Shown: in pieces, positions 52,204 to 61,001 of the stretch | Layout: every line of letters starts with the position of its first letter | Position numbering within the stretch: the stretch's first letter is position 1 | Assembly (NCBI RefSeq): GCF_033097365.1 | Contig: NZ_AP028461.1 | Coordinates: forward strand, 62,001 to 126,000 | Length of the DNA stretch: 64,000 bases | Direction: 5' to 3' | DNA from: Actinoplanes sichuanensis | Lineage (GTDB): Bacteria; Actinomycetota; Actinomycetes; Mycobacteriales; Micromonosporaceae | Notes under the pieces: model-generated | What the model saw: only the letters and a program-made list of their open reading frames with translations | Told to the model about the DNA's origin: nothing | The model's database searches: none | Program-made: the position numbers and the translations under genes

Positions 52204-53430
52204 GTGAAACGCCAGATCTGTCTGGTGGTGCCGACCAACCGGGAGTGCTCCGCCACGCTCGCCGAAGTGGTGGCCGAGGCGGAGTACGCCGAACACCACT
52301 TCGACGTCGACGTGCACCTGCTGGTGCTGGACTCCTCGGCCGACCGCACCGGCCACGCCAAGGTCCTGGCCGACGCCCGCACCGGGTGGCACCTCGACGA
52401 GGCGCGCCAGCGGGAGTTCCTGAGCCGGGTCGTCGACCGCGCCGGTGTGGCCGAACCCGGCCGGATGCTCGACCTGCTGCTGCCGTCGAAACCGTCCTAC
52501 GGCGCCTGCACCAACCGGGCCTTCCTGATCGCGGCCGCCCTCGGCTGCGAGTCCGTGCACCGGCGCGACTCCGACCTGTACTTCCAGACGTACGCCGGCC
52601 AGAAGATCTTCCCGATCCACGCCGAACTGTCCGCGCTCGGCCGACCCGCCCGCGACGTGCGGGCCACCGAGGACCGGCTCGACGACAGCCGCCGGGACCT
52701 GCCGGTCGCCATGGTCGGGGCGTCGTTCGTCGGCGACATGAGCGTCGACGTCGAGGACATCCGCGACGCTGACGGCTACTACGACCTGGTCAGCCTCTGG
52801 GCCGCGCCGGGCAGCACCGACACCGAGAAACGCGCCCTGGTCGAGGAGTCGTTCACCGGCAGCGCACCCTTCGACGGCGACCACACGGTGCTGTCGGTGG
52901 TCGACCCGATGCGCGTCGACATGCACAACATCAGCTTCCACGGCCTGCACGAGAAGGTGCCGCTGCCACCGGCCACCGACACGATCGGCAGCGACTACTT
53001 CCTCATTCACGTCGCCGACCGGGCCGGGCTCCCCGGGCTGCTGCACAACCGGCACATCGTCAATTTCCACACCGCCGAACGCAAGAGCGACGCCGGATTC
53101 CTGGCCTATCAGATGCGGTTCGCCAAGTTCATCCTGTCGATGTATTACTTCCATTTCATCTACGAGCGGATGACCACCGACAACCCCGAGGACATCGCCG
53201 CGATCGTACGGGCGTCGACCTGGCAGCCCAGGGAACCCAACGAGGAGCAGGCGCACCTGATGGAGCGGGCGTACCGCAAGCTCGGTGGCCGTTTCACCGG
53301 GGTGGCCGACCTGATCGGGCAACGGCGCGACATGCTGCTGTTCGAGGCCCGCCGCGACATCGAGGACTACGCGGACCTCATCGACGAGTGGGCGGGCCTC
53401 GTCGCGGCCGCGCGCGCGACGCATGTCTGA
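52204..53430 (+). CDS. GT-A-like protein, possibly DUF6271
   Basis: A 408-residue soluble protein starting at GTG with GGGAG upstream. The N-terminal CLVVPTNRECSATL strand-loop, HLLVLDSSADRTG and the HRRDSD motif (Asp122-Ser-Asp124) resemble a GT-A glycosyltransferase nucleotide-binding half with a DxD metal site. A later PMRVDMHNISFHG block and a helical C-terminus follow. I believe this is the family called DUF6271, but cannot confirm it. It overlaps a GNAT gene by eight bases, and an MFS exporter follows. The trio looks like modification plus export of a small molecule; the substrate is unknown. Confidence 0.7.
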   Translation: MKRQICLVVPTNRECSATLAEVVAEAEYAEHHFDVDVHLLVLDSSADRTGHAKVLADARTGWHLDEARQREFLSRVVDRAGVAEPGRMLDLLLPSKPSYGACTNRAFLIAAALGCESVHRRDSDLYFQTYAGQKIFPIHAELSALGRPARDVRATEDRLDDSRRDLPVAMVGASFVGDMSVDVEDIRDADGYYDLVSLWAAPGSTDTEKRALVEESFTGSAPFDGDHTVLSVVDPMRVDMHNISFHGLHEKVPLPPATDTIGSDYFLIHVADRAGLPGLLHNRHIVNFHTAERKSDAGFLAYQMRFAKFILSMYYFHFIYERMTTDNPEDIAAIVRASTWQPREPNEEQAHLMERAYRKLGGRFTGVADLIGQRRDMLLFEARRDIEDYADLIDEWAGLVAAARATHV

Positions 53431-53950
53431 CCTGCGCCATCGGGAGTCCGCGCCGGCCGCCACCGGTGGTGCGCGCCTGCGGCCGATCGAGGAACCCGAC
53501 TGGGCGGCGATCACCCGGCTGGAGGCGTCCGCCTACGACCCGCACGGCCTGACCGAGGGACAGTCGGCGTTACGGTCCCGGGCGTACCCGGACACGTCCT
53601 TCGTCCTCGACACCGGCGGGCGGGTCGGCGGATATCTGCTGGCGCTGCCGTACCCCCGAGGATCTTCTCCGGATCTGCACCGGCCGGAAGGCCCGGTGCA
53701 GCACTCGGCCAATCTGCATCTGCACGACATCGTCATCGATCCGCGCCTGCGCGGTTGCGGCTGGGGCCGACGTCTGGTGGGACATCTGATCGGCATCGGC
53801 CGCACCCGGGCGTACCAGCGGATCTCGCTGGTCTCGGTCGGCGGGACCGCCGGTTTCTGGACGGCGTGCGGATTCCAGCCGCACCGGGACACCGAACTTC
53901 CTGTGTCGTACGGGCCGGGCGCCGTCTACATGTCCCGCGCGATCGGATAG
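53423..53950 (+). CDS. GNAT-family N-acetyltransferase
   Basis: A 175-residue GNAT protein. The central LHDIVIDPRLRGCGWGRRLVGHLIG stretch holds the acetyl-CoA pyrophosphate loop (R-x-x-G-x-G/W-G), and VGGTAGFWTACGFQP is the family's C-terminal motif. Its start lies within the last eight bases of the upstream gene, and the MFS gene follows after seven bases. It probably acylates an amine made or carried in this operon, giving either a biosynthetic step or self-resistance. Confidence 0.9.
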   Translation: MSDLRHRESAPAATGGARLRPIEEPDWAAITRLEASAYDPHGLTEGQSALRSRAYPDTSFVLDTGGRVGGYLLALPYPRGSSPDLHRPEGPVQHSANLHLHDIVIDPRLRGCGWGRRLVGHLIGIGRTRAYQRISLVSVGGTAGFWTACGFQPHRDTELPVSYGPGAVYMSRAIG

Positions 53951-53957
53951 GAGCCGC

Positions 53958-55106
53958 ATGTCGTTCGGTCGTTCGCGGTTGTCGATCGCCGCGTTGTTCC
54001 TCGCCCTCGGATTCCAGTATTCGACGTGGGCGTCGCGCATTCCGGCGATCACCGAGCGGCTGCACCTGTCCGCCGCCGAGGTGGGTGTGCTGCTGCTGGC
54101 GGCCGGGGTCGGTGCGGTCGTCTCGGCGCCGCTGGTGCCGAAACTGATGGCCGCGTTCGGGTCGCGGCGGCTCGCTCTCGTCGCGGTGCCGGTGCTGGCC
54201 GCCGCACTGGCCGGGCTGGAGTTCGCGCCCGGCTATCCGTGGCTGCTGGTGGTGCTGCTGCTCGACGGGGTGGCGGTGGGCTGCCTGAACGTCGCGATGA
54301 ACGCCCAGGGTGCGGAGCTGGAGAGCCGGTCGGGGCGCACCAGGATGGCGAGACTGCACGCCACGTTCAGCGGGGGCATCTTCGGCGCGGCGCTGCTGGC
54401 GTCGGTGATCACCTCGGTGACCGATGCGGTGGCCGTGCACTTCGCGGTGGCCGGGGCGGTGCTGCTCGCGGCGGTGGTGGTGGCTGCTCCGGGACTGCTC
54501 ACCGACTCCGGGTCGGGCTCCGATTCCGTACCGGAACCGGCTGGTCGTCGCTGGTCGCGGCCGTCCGCGGTCGTCGTCTTCCTCGGCCTGGCGATGCTGC
54601 TGGCCACCATCACCGAAGGCGCGATCACCGACTGGTCGGCGCTGTATCTCGCGTCGGTCGGCGCCGCCGACAACCTGCTGCCGCTGGGGATCGCGGTCAC
54701 GTCCGGGACGATGCTGCTGGCCCGGCTGTTCGCCGACGGCTGGCGCGACCGCTGGGGCGACCAGGCGGTGGTCGTCGCCGGTAGCACCCTGGCCGGGGCG
54801 GGCCTGCTCACCGCCCTGCTCACCGGCGGGGCGATTCCGGCGCTGGCCGGGTTCGCGTGCGTGGGGCTGGGCATGGCCGCGGTCAGCCCGTGCCTTTATG
54901 TGGCGGCCGCCCGCTACGGCCCGGCCGCGCTGACGGCCGCCGCCGCGATGAGCACGACCGGGCTGCTGGTCGGCCCGCCCGCGATCGGTTTCCTGGCCGA
55001 CGCGACCAGCCTGACCTGGGGTCTGGGCGCGGTCGTCGCCACCGCCTGGCTCACGGTCCCACTGATACTGGCCCTACGCCCAGAGCCGGTGCGAACGCCG
55101 GCCTGA
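53958..55106 (+). CDS. MFS transporter, FucP/YbjJ-like
   Basis: A 382-residue, 12-helix major facilitator. The first helix (ALFLALGFQYSTWASRIPAI), the MNAQGAELESRSGRTRMARLHATFS loop and the paired half near LPLGIAVTSGTMLLARLFADGWRDRWG resemble YbjJ-type transporters. It closes a three-gene operon with a GT-A-like protein and an acetyltransferase, so export of an acylated product or toxic precursor is plausible. It converges with the Uma2 gene with 32 bases between. Confidence 0.88.
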   Translation: MSFGRSRLSIAALFLALGFQYSTWASRIPAITERLHLSAAEVGVLLLAAGVGAVVSAPLVPKLMAAFGSRRLALVAVPVLAAALAGLEFAPGYPWLLVVLLLDGVAVGCLNVAMNAQGAELESRSGRTRMARLHATFSGGIFGAALLASVITSVTDAVAVHFAVAGAVLLAAVVVAAPGLLTDSGSGSDSVPEPAGRRWSRPSAVVVFLGLAMLLATITEGAITDWSALYLASVGAADNLLPLGIAVTSGTMLLARLFADGWRDRWGDQAVVVAGSTLAGAGLLTALLTGGAIPALAGFACVGLGMAAVSPCLYVAAARYGPAALTAAAAMSTTGLLVGPPAIGFLADATSLTWGLGAVVATAWLTVPLILALRPEPVRTPA

Positions 55107-55138
55107 TCCCGGTGTGCGGCCTTGGCGGCGGGGCTGCG

Positions 55139-55687
55139 CTACCAGTCGAGAAGCGCTCTCGTGTCGATCTCACAGCGGAACGGGACGTCGAGAGTGAGGG
55201 TGGCGCCGAACGGCACCATGGCGTGCTCGACGTAGTGCCGGCCCTCGAGGCGGAACAGCCGCAAGGCCACCGACTCGAAATCAGTGAGGTCCGGCTCGAC
55301 CAGCAGATACCAGCCGATCTGGGCGGTGGCGTAGAACTGCATCTTGAGCAGCCGGTCGTTCGCGGCGTTGCTCGGTGAGACGATCTCGCAGATCAAGGCG
55401 ACCTCGGACGCCTCGATCACGCCACCCTTGGGGTCCGTGTCGGCCACTACCAGGTCGGGAATGACGATTCGGTCGGTGCCGAGCCGGACGTTGGCCGCTT
55501 CGTACGCCCGCAGGCCGACGGCCCGAGCCGCTGGGCGGATTCCGGCCATCAGGAGGAAGGAGATGTCCTGATGAGGTTTGTTCGGTGCCGGGCCAACCCA
55601 CAGTCCGCCGTCGATCAACTCGATTCGGTTCGGCGTCCAGCCGAGAGCGAAGTACTGCTCCTCGTTCCAGGGACCCGGATGTTCCAT
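55139..55687 (-). CDS. Uma2-family (DUF820) nuclease-fold protein
   Basis: A 182-residue PD-(D/E)XK-fold protein of the Uma2/DUF820 family. The core has RIELIDGGLWVGPAP, IVIPDLVVADTDP (active-site Asp), ALICEIVSPSNAANDR (Glu) and FYATAQIGWYLLVEPD. ATG at 55687 is chosen because GGAGG lies eight bases upstream. These proteins are numerous in actinomycetes and cyanobacteria; their nuclease role is predicted, not generally shown. No partner gene is evident. Confidence 0.88.
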   Translation of the reverse strand: MEHPGPWNEEQYFALGWTPNRIELIDGGLWVGPAPNKPHQDISFLLMAGIRPAARAVGLRAYEAANVRLGTDRIVIPDLVVADTDPKGGVIEASEVALICEIVSPSNAANDRLLKMQFYATAQIGWYLLVEPDLTDFESVALRLFRLEGRHYVEHAMVPFGATLTLDVPFRCEIDTRALLDW

Positions 55688-55742
55688 CGACAACACCTCC
55701 CAGACCGATGACGCGCCGATTCTGCCGCGTTCCCGGACCGGC

Positions 55743-56356
55743 TCAGGTGCTTGGGGTGGCGCCGCGGCGGGTGCGTACTCGAGGATGACCGCCCGCACGT
55801 AGCGCGGGGTGGTGGGGAGCCGTGCCGTTCCCATGGAAGAGCAGCGGGCCGTTGAAACCGTTCCAGGCGCCGTGGCCGGCGGCCCAGACGTCGTTCGGGC
55901 CGAACGCCTTGATCGCGGTGAAGGTGCAGAAGTTCGGCATGCCGCCGAAGGAGTCGCCGCCGGTGCGGCATTCGGTGGGTGCCCGGTGTGACCGCCAGGA
56001 CCGGCCGTCCCACTCCTCGACGATCACGTCGCTCTGGCGGTTGCCGACCACCCAGGTGTGTCCACCCGCGACGCTCAGCCCGGTGATCAGGGTGAAGCCC
56101 TTACCTTCGGCCTGCGGGAACGGCACCTCGCGCCAGGCGGTCCCGTCGTAGTGCAGGAGGTGTGTCGCCTGCTTCTCGGGACTGTCGGCGGACGTGGTGC
56201 CGACGACCCAGACGTTCGACGGCGAGTCGGCGGCGACGAGACCGAACCGGCCGTGCCAGTCGATCGGCGGCAACTGCACACGCGTCCAGGATGTCCCGTC
56301 GCGCTGGAGGATCAGCGGGGTGCCGCCGTCCGGGCGAGCAAGGGTCTGCCGAGGCT
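55743..56356 (-). pseudogene. remnant of a secreted propeller-type protein
   Basis: The frame encodes repeated propeller-like units (FGLVAADSPSNVWVVGTT, ITGLSVAGGHTWVVGN, FTAIKAFGPNDVWAAGHG). It opens right after an in-frame stop near 56357, with similarity-like sequence (PDGGTPLILQRDGTSW) already running at that point, but without a start codon, signal peptide or ribosome binding site. The 3' end is also irregular: after GPLLFHGNG the frame becomes Arg/His-rich, while another frame (RYVRAVILEYAP) reads on more sensibly, suggesting a frameshift near 55830. It is best seen as a gene fragment truncated at the 5' end and broken at the 3' end. Confidence 0.6.
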
Positions 56357-56445
56357 AACTTGATCGTCTTGAGTGAGTGGCTCGCCTTGGCCGTACTTCC
56401 GGCCAACCATCCCCATCAGGGCCTGCTGATTGCGGAGTAGACGAT

Positions 56446-56504
56446 CCGCAGATGCGGAATCCAGAGGCCGCAAGATACGGAAAATTTTCCCTGCAGATAC
56501 GGAA
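56446..56504. repeat. three iterated direct repeats before the ATPase gene
   Basis: CCGCAGATGCGGAA (56446), CCGCAAGATACGGAA (56468) and CTGCAGATACGGAA (56491) repeat a GCAGATACGGAA core every 22-23 bp, about two helical turns. They end 13 bases before the ATPase start, so they are well placed to bind a regulator, possibly the ATPase itself. Confidence 0.65.
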
Positions 56505-56517
56505 CAGGGTAGGCTGC

Positions 56518-57801
56518 ATGGTCGTGGAGGGCTCTCTCACCGGCATAGCTCCGCGCCAGCTCACGGCCGTACTGGCCCGTCGCCTGACCGAGGAACCGGC
56601 CCTGGTTCTCAACGGTCCCCGGACCGTCGGCAAAAGCACCCTTCTGCATGCTCTCGCCGACCGGTTGGGACGCGCCGTCATCGACTGCGACGATCCCGCC
56701 ACCCGAGCTGCGGTACGTGCCGACCCTGGACGTTTCGTCAGCGGCCCCGGCCCGATCCTGATCGACGAGTATCAGCATGTCCCGGATCTGCTCGGTGCGA
56801 TCAAGGCCGAGCTGAACCGGGACCTCAGTCCGGGACGGTTCGTCCTGGCGGGATCGACGCGGTATGTGACCCTCCCGGAGGCAGGGCAGGCGTTGACCGG
56901 TCGGGTCGACATTCTGGAGGTGCTGCCTCTGACTCAGGCGGAGATCGACGGGGCAACCGGGGCCTGCCTGGTGAGCAGGCTGCTCGATGGCGCTGACGTG
57001 TCGCTCGGCTCCATGCCGTCCACGACGACGCGGGACGAGTATGCCCGCCGGATCACCTCCGGTGGAATGCCTGTCGTGTTGCGCCGCCCGCCGGGTCGGT
57101 CCCGGTCGCGCTGGTTCGCGAATTACCTTGATCTCGTCATCGAGCGTGACGTGCTGGAGTTGAGCCGGGTACGTCAGCGGGAGATGCTCCCGCGGCTGCT
57201 GCGCGTTCTCGCCGCCCGGTCCGGTCAGGTCCTCAACATCGCCGGCGTCGCCTCGGCGGTGGGGATGGAGAAGTCCAGCGCAGAGAACTACGTGAAGCTT
57301 CTCGAGGCTGTCTTTCTGGTTTCGCGGGTGCCGGCATGGGGGACGACGCTCGGCTCTCGAGTGGCCCGCCAGCCGAAGGTCCATCTTGTCGACTCAGGCG
57401 TCATGGCGTGGCTTCTCGGCCTCACGCCCGAGAAGATCGCCACGAACGATCCGGCGACCTTGACGGTGTACGGCCACCTGGTGGAGACGTTCGCCGTCGG
57501 TGAGATCCTCCGGCAGGTGAGCTGGTCGGACGCCCCGGTCGCGGTCGGTCACTTCCGCACCGCCGAAGCCCATGAGGTGGATCTGGTGCTGGAGCGCGAT
57601 GACGGGATGGTCTTCGCGTTCGAGATCAAAGCCGGCACTCGCGTCGACCAGTCCGACCTCGCCGGAATCCGAGCGCTCCGGGCCCGCCTCGGTGATCGCC
57701 TCGCGTCGGCCATGGTGTTGTACACCGGAGCGTTGGCGTTCCGATTCGACGACGGCACATCGGTGCTTCCCCTGGACACACTCTGGTCGCACGCGGGGTA
57801 G
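56518..57801 (+). CDS. AAA ATPase with DUF4143 domain
   Basis: A 427-residue ATPase of the AAA_14/DUF4143 type. Walker A is altered to NGPRTVGKSTLL, Walker B is PILIDEYQHVPDLL, and the sensor region is FVLAGSTRYVTL. The C-terminal DUF4143 part (about 200-427) has a winged helix (GVASAVGMEKSSAENYVKLL) and a nuclease-like end (HEVDLVLERDDGMVFAFEIKAG). Such proteins are widespread, often mobile or defence-linked, and of unknown function. The ATG at 56518 follows three direct repeats. Confidence 0.88.
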   Translation: MVVEGSLTGIAPRQLTAVLARRLTEEPALVLNGPRTVGKSTLLHALADRLGRAVIDCDDPATRAAVRADPGRFVSGPGPILIDEYQHVPDLLGAIKAELNRDLSPGRFVLAGSTRYVTLPEAGQALTGRVDILEVLPLTQAEIDGATGACLVSRLLDGADVSLGSMPSTTTRDEYARRITSGGMPVVLRRPPGRSRSRWFANYLDLVIERDVLELSRVRQREMLPRLLRVLAARSGQVLNIAGVASAVGMEKSSAENYVKLLEAVFLVSRVPAWGTTLGSRVARQPKVHLVDSGVMAWLLGLTPEKIATNDPATLTVYGHLVETFAVGEILRQVSWSDAPVAVGHFRTAEAHEVDLVLERDDGMVFAFEIKAGTRVDQSDLAGIRALRARLGDRLASAMVLYTGALAFRFDDGTSVLPLDTLWSHAG

Positions 57802-57887
57802 GCGCCGCCGTGTGAGAGGGGTCATCATCGGCGCCGGTCGGGGCTGATGGTCTTGTGGCCGGGTGCCGGGAGGCGAGATCATCACGC

Positions 57888-60800
57888 ATGCCCGTTTCCG
57901 CGCCGCGTTTCGTCGGTCGTGAACGGGAGGCGGCGGCGCTGCGGGAGGCCCTGGCCCGTCCACCGGCGATCGTGCTGGTGGAGGGGGAGGCGGGGATCGG
58001 CAAGAGCCGGCTGCTGCGGGAGTGGCTGGCCGCGCCGGACCGGCACACCACCCTGGTGTCGGTGTGTCCACCGCTGCGTGAGTCGCTGACGCTGGGACCG
58101 ATCGTCGACGCGTTCCACGGGATCGAGCGTCCGGTGCGGGGCCTGCGGCTCACCGCACTCGCGGGCGCGTTGCGGCCGCTGTTTCCGGAGTGGTCGGCGG
58201 ATCTGCCGCCCGCGCTGCCGCCGCTGGACGATGCGAAGGCGGCCCGACACCGGCTGTTCCGGGCCCTCGACGAGTTGCTGCGGGCGCTGCGGGTCGACGT
58301 CCTGGTGCTGGAGGACGCGCACTGGGCCGACGAGGTGACGCTGGAGTTCCTGCTGTTCGTCATCTCCCGGCAGCACTCCGACGGGCCCAGCCTGGTGATC
58401 TCCTACCGGCCGGAGGAGGTGGACGACGCGTCGCTGCTGCTGCGGCTGACGTCCCGGCTGCCCGCCGGGGTGACCCAGCTGCGGATCGCCCTGGCGCCGA
58501 TGCGGCCCGACGACACGGCGCAACTGGTGTCCTCGATGCTGGACGGCAACCCGATCTCGCAGGAGTTCACGACGTTCCTGCACGACCGGACCGGCGGCGT
58601 TCCGCTGGCCCTGGAGGAGTCGGTCCGGCTCATGTACGACCGGGCCGACCTGGTCTTCCGGGACGGCCAGTGGGTCCGGTTGAAGCTGCGCGAGTTGCAG
58701 GTGCCGCCGACGGTGCGCGACTCCACCCGGGAGCGGGTGAGCCGGCTGTCGCCGACCGCGCAGCAGGCGTTGCGGGCGGCGGCCACGCTGGCCGAGCCGT
58801 CCTCGGCGGCGACGATCGCGATGACCGCCGGCCTGTCACCGGACGTGTGTCGGGACGGTATCGCGGAGGCGGCCGGTGCCGGTGTGCTGGACGGCGACGA
58901 CCGGGTCCGGTGGCGGTTCCGGCACGTGCTGGCCGCCACCGCCGTCTACGAGGCGATCCCGCTGACCGACCGCAGGCACTTGCACCTGCGGGCCGGCCGG
59001 GCGCTGGAACACCTGCGGCCGCTGCCGGTGGCCCGCCTGGCCCATCACTTCCGCGAGGCCCGCGAGACGAGATCCTGGGCACGGTACGCCGAGCAGGGCG
59101 CCGAACTGGCGATGGCCTCCGGTGACCACACCAAGGCCGTCGATCTGCTGGTCGACCTGCTGTCGTGGACCGTCCTGCCGCCGACGGACCGGGCACGTGT
59201 CGCGCGCCTCGCCGGAGTCGCCGCGCTGGGTCGTCGGGAACCGGTCGACGAGGTTTATCACCGGGTGATCCGTACCCTGCGCTCGGTGTTGGAAAGCCCC
59301 GGCCTCTCGGCGCGTCAGCAGGCCGAGATCCGTAACCCGCTGGGGCGTCTGCTGATCACCGGAGGTGAGGCGCAGGCCGCGCTCAGCGAGTTGGAGCAGG
59401 CGGTGGCCGGTCTCGACCACGACCCGGTCGAGGCGGCCCGGGCGATGACCTACCTCGGCTGGGCGTACGCGGGGCCGTGGCCCGCCTCGACCCATCGGCG
59501 CTGGCTGGACCGTGCCGCCGAACTGACCGCCCGGATCGACTCGCCCGAGCAGCGGCTGAATCTGGCCGGGAACCGGGCCGCCGCGCTGCTCATGCTGGGT
59601 GAGGAGGAGGCCTGGGAGGTCGTCGCCGGGCTGCCCGTCGACGGCAGGACGGCGGCCGAGCGTCTCGATGTGGCCCGCATCCACGTGAACATCGGCACCG
59701 GGGCGCTGATCTGGGGCCGGTACGCCGACGCCGCGGAACACCTCGCCGTGGCCGAGCGCCTCGCCGAGACCGAACAGGCGTCCCGGTTGCAGCACAACGT
59801 CCGGCTCGAACAGGCCAACCTGGCGTGGAACACCGGCCGCTGGGACGGTCTCGCGGAGACGAGCGCGGCCCTCGCCGACGCCGACCGGGACCGGCCGGCG
59901 CACTACCTCGGCAGTATCCGCCTCGCGGCCCGGCTGGCGGCCGCGGCCGGTCGGCGACGTGCCGCTGAGGAGCAGTTCCGGCTGGTCCTGGAGGAGTCGG
60001 CCCGTCTCGGCGCGGCCGACGACACGATGGAGGCGGCCGCTGCTCTGGCCCGGCTGTGGCTGACCGACGGGAACAGCGGCCGGGCGGTGCAGATCACCGA
60101 CGAGCCGATGGACACGGTACGGCGTAAGGGCATCTGGATCTGGGCGACGGACCTGGTGCCGGCCCGGATCGAGGCGCTGCTCGCCGCCGGTGACCGGCCG
60201 GCCGCGACCCGCCTGGTCGACCGGTTCGCCCGGGGACTGCGTGGCCGTACCGCGCCCGCGCCTCGGGCCGCGCTCGCCGTGTGCCGTGCCCTGCTGCTCG
60301 CCGCCGCCGGCGACCACGCCCGGGCGGCGACGGCCTTCGACCGGGCGGCGCGTGCCTGGAGCGCGTTGCCCCGCCCCTACGACGCTCTGCGCGCCCGCGA
60401 ACATCAGGCCGAGGCGCTGCTGGCGCAGGGCCGGGACGAGCCGGGCCGGGAACTGCTGGCGGCACAGTACGAGGAGCTGTTCCGGCTGGGTGCGCGCGGC
60501 GACGCGGACCGGGTCGCCCAGCGGCTGCGCGAGCACGGCGCCGACGTGCCGCGTCTGTGGCGGGGCGGCCGACGCGGGTACGGCGACCAGCTCTCCCCTC
60601 GCGAGCTCGACGTGGTCCAGCTGGTCGTCGCCGGCAAGACGAACCGCGAGATCAGCCGGATCCTGTCCAAATCTCCGGCCACCGTGGATCAACAATTGCG
60701 CGCGGCGATGCGCAAGCTGAACGTGAACTCGCGCACCGCGCTCGCGGTCAAGGCCGTGGAAGCCGGCGTGTTCGTGAATTTTGACGTATCCGCCGGATAG
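57888..60800 (+). CDS. LAL-type LuxR family regulator
   Basis: A 970-residue large ATP-binding LuxR regulator. The N-terminal AAA domain has Walker A (VEGEAGIGKSRLLREW) and Walker B (DVLVLEDAHWADE). A long helical TPR-like middle (about 350-890) follows. The C-terminal LuxR helix-turn-helix is LSPRELDVVQLVVAGKTNREISRIL with the recognition helix SPATVDQQLRAAMRKL. LAL proteins activate catabolic or antibiotic operons after binding a ligand. The start ATG at 57888 begins the conserved FVGRERE region. It may control the following protease gene. Confidence 0.93.
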   Translation: MPVSAPRFVGREREAAALREALARPPAIVLVEGEAGIGKSRLLREWLAAPDRHTTLVSVCPPLRESLTLGPIVDAFHGIERPVRGLRLTALAGALRPLFPEWSADLPPALPPLDDAKAARHRLFRALDELLRALRVDVLVLEDAHWADEVTLEFLLFVISRQHSDGPSLVISYRPEEVDDASLLLRLTSRLPAGVTQLRIALAPMRPDDTAQLVSSMLDGNPISQEFTTFLHDRTGGVPLALEESVRLMYDRADLVFRDGQWVRLKLRELQVPPTVRDSTRERVSRLSPTAQQALRAAATLAEPSSAATIAMTAGLSPDVCRDGIAEAAGAGVLDGDDRVRWRFRHVLAATAVYEAIPLTDRRHLHLRAGRALEHLRPLPVARLAHHFREARETRSWARYAEQGAELAMASGDHTKAVDLLVDLLSWTVLPPTDRARVARLAGVAALGRREPVDEVYHRVIRTLRSVLESPGLSARQQAEIRNPLGRLLITGGEAQAALSELEQAVAGLDHDPVEAARAMTYLGWAYAGPWPASTHRRWLDRAAELTARIDSPEQRLNLAGNRAAALLMLGEEEAWEVVAGLPVDGRTAAERLDVARIHVNIGTGALIWGRYADAAEHLAVAERLAETEQASRLQHNVRLEQANLAWNTGRWDGLAETSAALADADRDRPAHYLGSIRLAARLAAAAGRRRAAEEQFRLVLEESARLGAADDTMEAAAALARLWLTDGNSGRAVQITDEPMDTVRRKGIWIWATDLVPARIEALLAAGDRPAATRLVDRFARGLRGRTAPAPRAALAVCRALLLAAAGDHARAATAFDRAARAWSALPRPYDALRAREHQAEALLAQGRDEPGRELLAAQYEELFRLGARGDADRVAQRLREHGADVPRLWRGGRRGYGDQLSPRELDVVQLVVAGKTNREISRILSKSPATVDQQLRAAMRKLNVNSRTALAVKAVEAGVFVNFDVSAG

Positions 60801-60858
60801 CTAAGGGCACCCGGTCCGCCCGAGCATGGCTCCATGATCCATAGCCGTTGGCCGATGC

Positions 60859-60987
60859 ATGTCTGAGCAGCCCGCCGCGCGTGACGACTCCGCTGTCGAG
60901 GAACCGCCGACCCCCGAGTCACCGGAGTCGGGGGACGACACCCCCGACGCCGACCACGAGAGCCACGACCCCTACCAACCCGTGTAG
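60859..60987 (+). CDS. possible 42-residue acidic protein
   Basis: A short frame encodes an acidic, Pro/Glu/Asp-rich, probably disordered peptide (MSEQPAARDDSAVEEPPTPE, ending in SHDPYQPV). It lies 14 bases before the subtilase start, so it could be translated ahead of it. No good ribosome binding site precedes its ATG, and composition alone could explain the open frame. The call is tentative. Confidence 0.35.
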   Translation: MSEQPAARDDSAVEEPPTPESPESGDDTPDADHESHDPYQPV

Positions 60988-61001
60988 GCGGAAGGGACCC
61001 C

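Noticed and set aside
55743..56517. Insertion sequence or transposase remnant near the propeller fragment
   Set aside because: I found no transposase-like sequence or clear terminal inverted repeats; only gene truncation is visible.
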